A stretch of DNA of 64,000 nucleotides from contig JAPLQI010000073.1 in the NCBI GenBank assembly GCA_026399755.1, positions 1-64,000 on the forward strand. The letters run 5' to 3'. This document shows positions 60,798 to 64,000 of this stretch, one piece after another (the first letter of the stretch is position 1; the number at the start of each line of letters is the position of its first letter). Position numbers and translations under genes: made by a program. Below the pieces are notes generated by a model. It had not been told where the DNA came from. It saw only the letters and a list, made by a program, of their open reading frames with translations, and made no database searches. The DNA is from Pseudomonadota bacterium. Lineage in GTDB: Bacteria; Pseudomonadota; Gammaproteobacteria; Burkholderiales; Chitinibacteraceae.

Positions 60798-62714
60798 ATG
60801 GTTCGTTTCCCTTATAAGCGTCTGGCTTTGCTTTATCGTACTTTGCAGGCAGAAACGCTGCCGCAGGATGAGCTGGCACGCCGGTTTTCGGTGTCTACGC
60901 GCACGGTGCGTACCGATATTACGGCGCTGAATGAAACTCTACTTGAGCATGGCGCGCAATTTGTTTTGCAGCGCGGTGAGGGCTATGTGCTCAGTATTCA
61001 TAATGAAGAGCACTTTGCTCAGCTGACTTTCAACCAAAAACAGAGCAAAGCACTGCCACGCACTGCTGGCGAGCGGATTCAATATTTATTGATGAGTTTT
61101 CTGACTTCGGCCTATGCGTTTAAATTGCAAGACCTTGCGGATGCTTGGTATGTGAACCGCGCAGTGCTGCAAATCGATATGGCGGAGGTGCGCAGCCAGC
61201 TTGCCCAATATCAATTAAGCATCGAAACACGGCCGCATTACGGCATGAAGCTAATGGGTAGAGAATCGGCGATTCGGGTGTGTTTAAGCGATTTACTCTG
61301 CCAGCTGCGCCGCGAAGAAAACCATCATCCACTGCTGGCAAGTGATCCGGTACTGGCCAATGCGGCTATGACTTTTATGAATGCCTTACCGTGTTTACTT
61401 GCGCGTAGCTCGGTGCGTTTAAGCGATGAAGGCTTTCATTTTTTGAGCCAGTATTGTGCCGTAGCAAGTAAAAGAATTAGCGATGGTTTCCCTATCGAAG
61501 AGCGATTGGGGGAAGAGGTGAGCGCAGATGTGGCCGCTCTTGCTAGTGATTTGGTGGCGGAGCTGAGGCAGATCACGCACTGCGAGTTATCGAGTGCTGA
61601 AACGCATTTTTTAGCCGTTAATATCGCCGCCCGCAGCACGCAAGGCATTTTGCCCGATACGATTAATGCCGACGATGCCGAGGCCTTGGTCAGCTATATT
61701 CTGGATTATATCAACCGCCATTATCACTATGATTTACGCCACGATAGCCGTCTGCGCCTTGATTTGGTCACCCACGTTAAAACCATGATCACGCGTTTGC
61801 GCTATCAGATTAATTTACCCAATCCCGTCCTGACCGATATCAAGCAGCATTACGCTTTGGCCTACGATTTTACCCTGAGCGCGGTTTCCAGCTGGGCCAA
61901 ACACACGGCCTATCAAGTAAGTGAAAATGAAATTGGCTATCTGGTGCTGCACATTGGCGTAGGGCTGGAGCGGCATTATCAAATTGCCTTTGTCTGTCGC
62001 TCACAGGCCCTGCTGGTGTGCGATATGGGCAATTCGACTACACGAATGATAGAAGCCATGTTGCAGCGCAAATTCCCGCAGGTATTGCTGAGTAAATCAA
62101 TCTCACAGCAGGATTATTACGCCTTAGATACGGTAAGCGATGACTTTGTCATCTCTACCCAGCCGCTAGACAACAAGGGCAAGCCGGTGATTGTGGTTTC
62201 GCCGTTTCCTACTGAGTTTCAGCTAGAGCAATTGGCTAAAACGGTAGAGATCAACCGCGCTCACCCCTATATGCTTGATCGCTATTTTGATGCCAAGCAC
62301 TTTTTGCGCATTGATGAGCCTATCACCCAAGACGCACTATTTCAGCGCCTATGCCAGCAATTAGAGCAAGAAGGCATCGTGAGCGAGGATTTCTACCCTT
62401 CCGTCACCGAGCGCGAGGCGATTTTATCCACGATCCAAGGCGATGGCATTGCGGTTCCACATTCCTTGGGCCTGCTTGCTAAGCGCTCCGTGGTCTATAC
62501 CGTGCTTGCTCCTCAGGGCATTGCTTGGGGTGATGGCGTGGTGGCTTCGGTGATTTTTTTGCTGGCGATTAGCAAGGAAGATTACGAAGAAGCGATGGCG
62601 ATTTATGACTTATTTATCTCTTTAATTAGGGAATGCGCCAGCGTCCGTTTGCTGGAGTGCGCAGATTTCGCTGAGTTTAAAGCGGCAGCGATTCGCTCTT
62701 TAAAAGCGCATTAA
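60798..62714 (+). CDS. BglG/MtlR-type regulator with PRDs, EIIB-like and EIIA domains
   Basis: 638 residues. N-terminal HTH_11-type domain 'RLALLYRTLQAETLPQDELA' with 'RRFSVSTRTVRTDITALNET', two PRDs (about 80-380, His in 'AETHFLAVNIAA' and 'YLVLHIGVGLERHY'), an EIIB(Gat)-like domain with Cys408 ('LLVCDMGNSTTRMIEAML'), and a type-2 EIIA domain with the phospho-His His555 in 'IQGDGIAVPHSLG'. Regulators of this type (DgaR-like role, MtlR/LicR architecture) sense PTS phosphorylation and sugar supply. Both phosphorylation residues are intact, although no EIIC gene is present nearby. It likely controls the 54-60 kb operon. Confidence 0.92.
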   Translation: MVRFPYKRLALLYRTLQAETLPQDELARRFSVSTRTVRTDITALNETLLEHGAQFVLQRGEGYVLSIHNEEHFAQLTFNQKQSKALPRTAGERIQYLLMSFLTSAYAFKLQDLADAWYVNRAVLQIDMAEVRSQLAQYQLSIETRPHYGMKLMGRESAIRVCLSDLLCQLRREENHHPLLASDPVLANAAMTFMNALPCLLARSSVRLSDEGFHFLSQYCAVASKRISDGFPIEERLGEEVSADVAALASDLVAELRQITHCELSSAETHFLAVNIAARSTQGILPDTINADDAEALVSYILDYINRHYHYDLRHDSRLRLDLVTHVKTMITRLRYQINLPNPVLTDIKQHYALAYDFTLSAVSSWAKHTAYQVSENEIGYLVLHIGVGLERHYQIAFVCRSQALLVCDMGNSTTRMIEAMLQRKFPQVLLSKSISQQDYYALDTVSDDFVISTQPLDNKGKPVIVVSPFPTEFQLEQLAKTVEINRAHPYMLDRYFDAKHFLRIDEPITQDALFQRLCQQLEQEGIVSEDFYPSVTEREAILSTIQGDGIAVPHSLGLLAKRSVVYTVLAPQGIAWGDGVVASVIFLLAISKEDYEEAMAIYDLFISLIRECASVRLLECADFAEFKAAAIRSLKAH

Positions 62715-62788
62715 TCTGGCACGTATTGCTAGTGTTTTTGCATCATCCCAAATCAAAGCGCTGCGCACGATGCTTGTGATCTTGCGGC

Positions 62789-63664
62789 TCAGGGCAGGGG
62801 CTTTTTTCCTTGCAAAGCCTCGCTCATGGCCTCTGCCAAAAGCCCGATGGAATACACGCCGCCGTTGGTCCATGTGGAGCGCATGGTGAGGAAGTTTTGT
62901 TTTTTAACGAAGGGCATGGCTTGCCACATGGGGGTGCTGCTGAGTTTGGCCATTTGATTAAAGGGCAATACGTGCAGCACGATGCCGTCGTGTATTTTGC
63001 CTAGCTCAGTCAGCTTGCGCTGGGCTGTGCCCCATGCAGTTTTGGGCTGCGGGCAGGCGGTTTCTAAGCCAAGTTGGCGCATCGCGGCCAGCGGCATGGA
63101 GTTCTCTCCATACACCCAGATGGTAGTGGGGGTAGCAAAGCGGATCACGCATACCTTGGGGAGCTGGCCTTGGTAATGCGCGGCGAGCTGGCTTTTTAGC
63201 TGGCTAAAACGCTGCTTTTGCGTGGCAAGCAGCTGATCCAACTGCGCGGTTTTGTCGAATAAAACCGCTAGCTCACGCTGGATGCGATAGCTGGCGGCTT
63301 CATTATCATGATCGCTGCGATAGGCATCCAGCAGCAGGGTGGGGGCGATACGCTCTAGTGTGGGTTTTAAATCGGTGAGCGCCGGATTGATGATGATGAG
63401 ATCGGGCTTGAGCGAGGCGAGCTGCTCTAAATTAGGCTCCATTCGTCCGCCAGCGCCCAGCACCTGCTTGGGGAGCGTGGGTTGCACCACCCATGTTTGA
63501 TAATCACTTTTATCGGCTACGGCGAGCGGCGTAATGCCGAGGGTGAGCAGGTATTCGGTGGCCTCCCAACTGAGCGCCACCACGCGTTGGGGCGGTGTGA
63601 TGGTTGTGGCGCTGGCAGGGTGAATGAACAGTATCGCGAGCAGACCGCTTAATAAATATCTCAT
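62789..63664 (-). CDS. fhuD: Ferric-hydroxamate-type ABC transporter substrate-binding protein (FhuD-like)
   Basis: 291 residues. Signal peptide MRYLLSGLLAILFIHPASAT (cleavage near residue 19), then the helical-backbone type III fold: 'RVVALSWEATEYLLTLGITP' , 'VADKSDYQTWVVQPTLPKQV' and 'GGRMEPNLEQLASLKPDLII', which line up with FhuD 'GVADxxNYRxWVxEPxLP' and 'RTEPNLELL'. It carries ferric hydroxamates in the periplasm to FhuB. Its ATG overlaps the fhuB stop (ATGA). A Fur site would be expected upstream of the operon, outside the window. Confidence 0.92.
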   Translation of the reverse strand: MRYLLSGLLAILFIHPASATTITPPQRVVALSWEATEYLLTLGITPLAVADKSDYQTWVVQPTLPKQVLGAGGRMEPNLEQLASLKPDLIIINPALTDLKPTLERIAPTLLLDAYRSDHDNEAASYRIQRELAVLFDKTAQLDQLLATQKQRFSQLKSQLAAHYQGQLPKVCVIRFATPTTIWVYGENSMPLAAMRQLGLETACPQPKTAWGTAQRKLTELGKIHDGIVLHVLPFNQMAKLSSTPMWQAMPFVKKQNFLTMRSTWTNGGVYSIGLLAEAMSEALQGKKPLP

Positions 63665-64000
63665 GCTTTTTCCTTAAAGATTCGCATTGTGAGCAGAGCC
63701 AGAATCAGCAGCGCACCGCAGCTAACCGAGGCCACAATGCCGACCGGTATTTGCCTTGGGAAAATCAGCGTTCGCCCCGCTAAATCGGCGCAGGCTAGCA
63801 GAATGATCCCTAGCCCAGCGGCAACGATGAGCTGACTTTTGCTGCTTCGCGCGCCGCATAGCTTGGCTAAATGCGGCAGCATCAGGCCGATAAAAGCCAG
63901 TGGGCCAAATTGGCTGGTGATGATGGCGCAGAGTGAGCCGCTGAGCATCAGCAAAATCATGCGTGTTGGCGCAATGGCGAGGCCACGGGCGCGGGCGGCA
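63661..64000 (-). CDS. fhuB: FhuB-like ABC permease, C-terminal part (5' end beyond the window)
   Basis: The frame is open through base 64000 and has no start there, so only the last ~112 residues are present. 'ARGLAIAPTRMILLML', 'SQFGPLAFIGLMLPHLAKL' (with the EAA-like loop) and 'DLAGRTLIFPRQIPVGIVAS' are BtuC/FecCD features and match the C-terminal half of FhuB. The stop overlaps the fhuD start. It is the inner-membrane pore for ferric hydroxamates. Confidence 0.9.
   Translation of the reverse strand, partial: AARARGLAIAPTRMILLMLSGSLCAIITSQFGPLAFIGLMLPHLAKLCGARSSKSQLIVAAGLGIILLACADLAGRTLIFPRQIPVGIVASVSCGALLILALLTMRIFKEKA

Noticed and set aside
1-64000. CRISPR arrays, tRNA or rRNA genes, prophage or IS transposases
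   Set aside because: No regularly spaced repeats with unique spacers, no tRNA cloverleaf motifs and no transposase or integrase frame were recognised.

Overview
The window looks like a chromosomal segment of a moderate-GC, heterotrophic betaproteobacterium. The gene families and the style of the intergenic repeats suggest the Neisseriales (Chromobacteriaceae/Chitinibacteraceae, for example an Iodobacter-like organism). This is inferred from protein families, not from a marker gene. No rRNA, tRNA, CRISPR array, prophage or transposase gene was seen.

Layout. 1-3.5 kb: end of etfA, ferredoxin-NADP reductase, a MerR regulator with a flavodoxin-fold oxidoreductase, and an NhaR-type LysR regulator. 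4-8.3 kb: htpX, terC, then a tightly overlapping trio of an SbtA-type bicarbonate permease, an SbtB-like PII protein and a PerM/AI-2E family membrane protein. 8.3-17.3 kb: a Suv3-like RNA helicase, an exported protein of unknown function, a membrane diguanylate cyclase, a retropepsin-like protease, and a four-gene set (MGDG-synthase-like glycosyltransferase, polytopic membrane protein, exported Tyr phosphatase, exported START-like protein) that may form a glycolipid or envelope pathway. 17.5-21.3 kb: LysR/mdtH divergent pair and a dicarboxylate/amino-acid symporter. 21.4-31.9 kb (minus strand): a hybrid type II secretion/type IV pilus machine (gspG, gspF, a 42-aa duplicated GspF tail, gspE, PilM/N/O/P-like genes, secretin, three more pseudopilin-like genes), interrupted twice by repeat DNA. 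32-41 kb: NTF2-like protein, tandem glycine riboswitch with sdaA, an M16 protease, a DUF2087 protein and an S46 peptidase. 41-51 kb: a stop-interrupted P-loop kinase gene, a VOC protein, aspA, ynfA, a HELLH protein, an unknown protein, a Tat-exported PhoX phosphatase with a clear Pho box, and B12-dependent ribonucleotide reductase. 51-54 kb: LysR/MFS divergent pair.

54-62.7 kb is the most interesting block. It encodes a D-glucosaminate-type (Dga) catabolic module: amidohydrolase, PLP ammonia-lyase and KDGP aldolase, plus a BglG-type regulator carrying EIIB-like and EIIA domains. Where Salmonella has a classical PTS permease, this locus has five small uncharacterised families (PRD-like, SFCGS, DUF4312, DUF4311, DUF4310). 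No sugar kinase is present, so this may be an undescribed, possibly phosphorylating, uptake complex. The three catabolic enzyme genes lie between two direct repeats of roughly 380 bp. The window ends in an fhuD/fhuB-like ferric-hydroxamate ABC transporter.

Intergenic space is rich in dispersed repeats of at least four kinds: REP-like GGGCGGGTGAAACCCGCC hairpins, an ACACAGAGAACACGGAG family, a family of about 240 bp present in three copies, and a 43-bp direct repeat.
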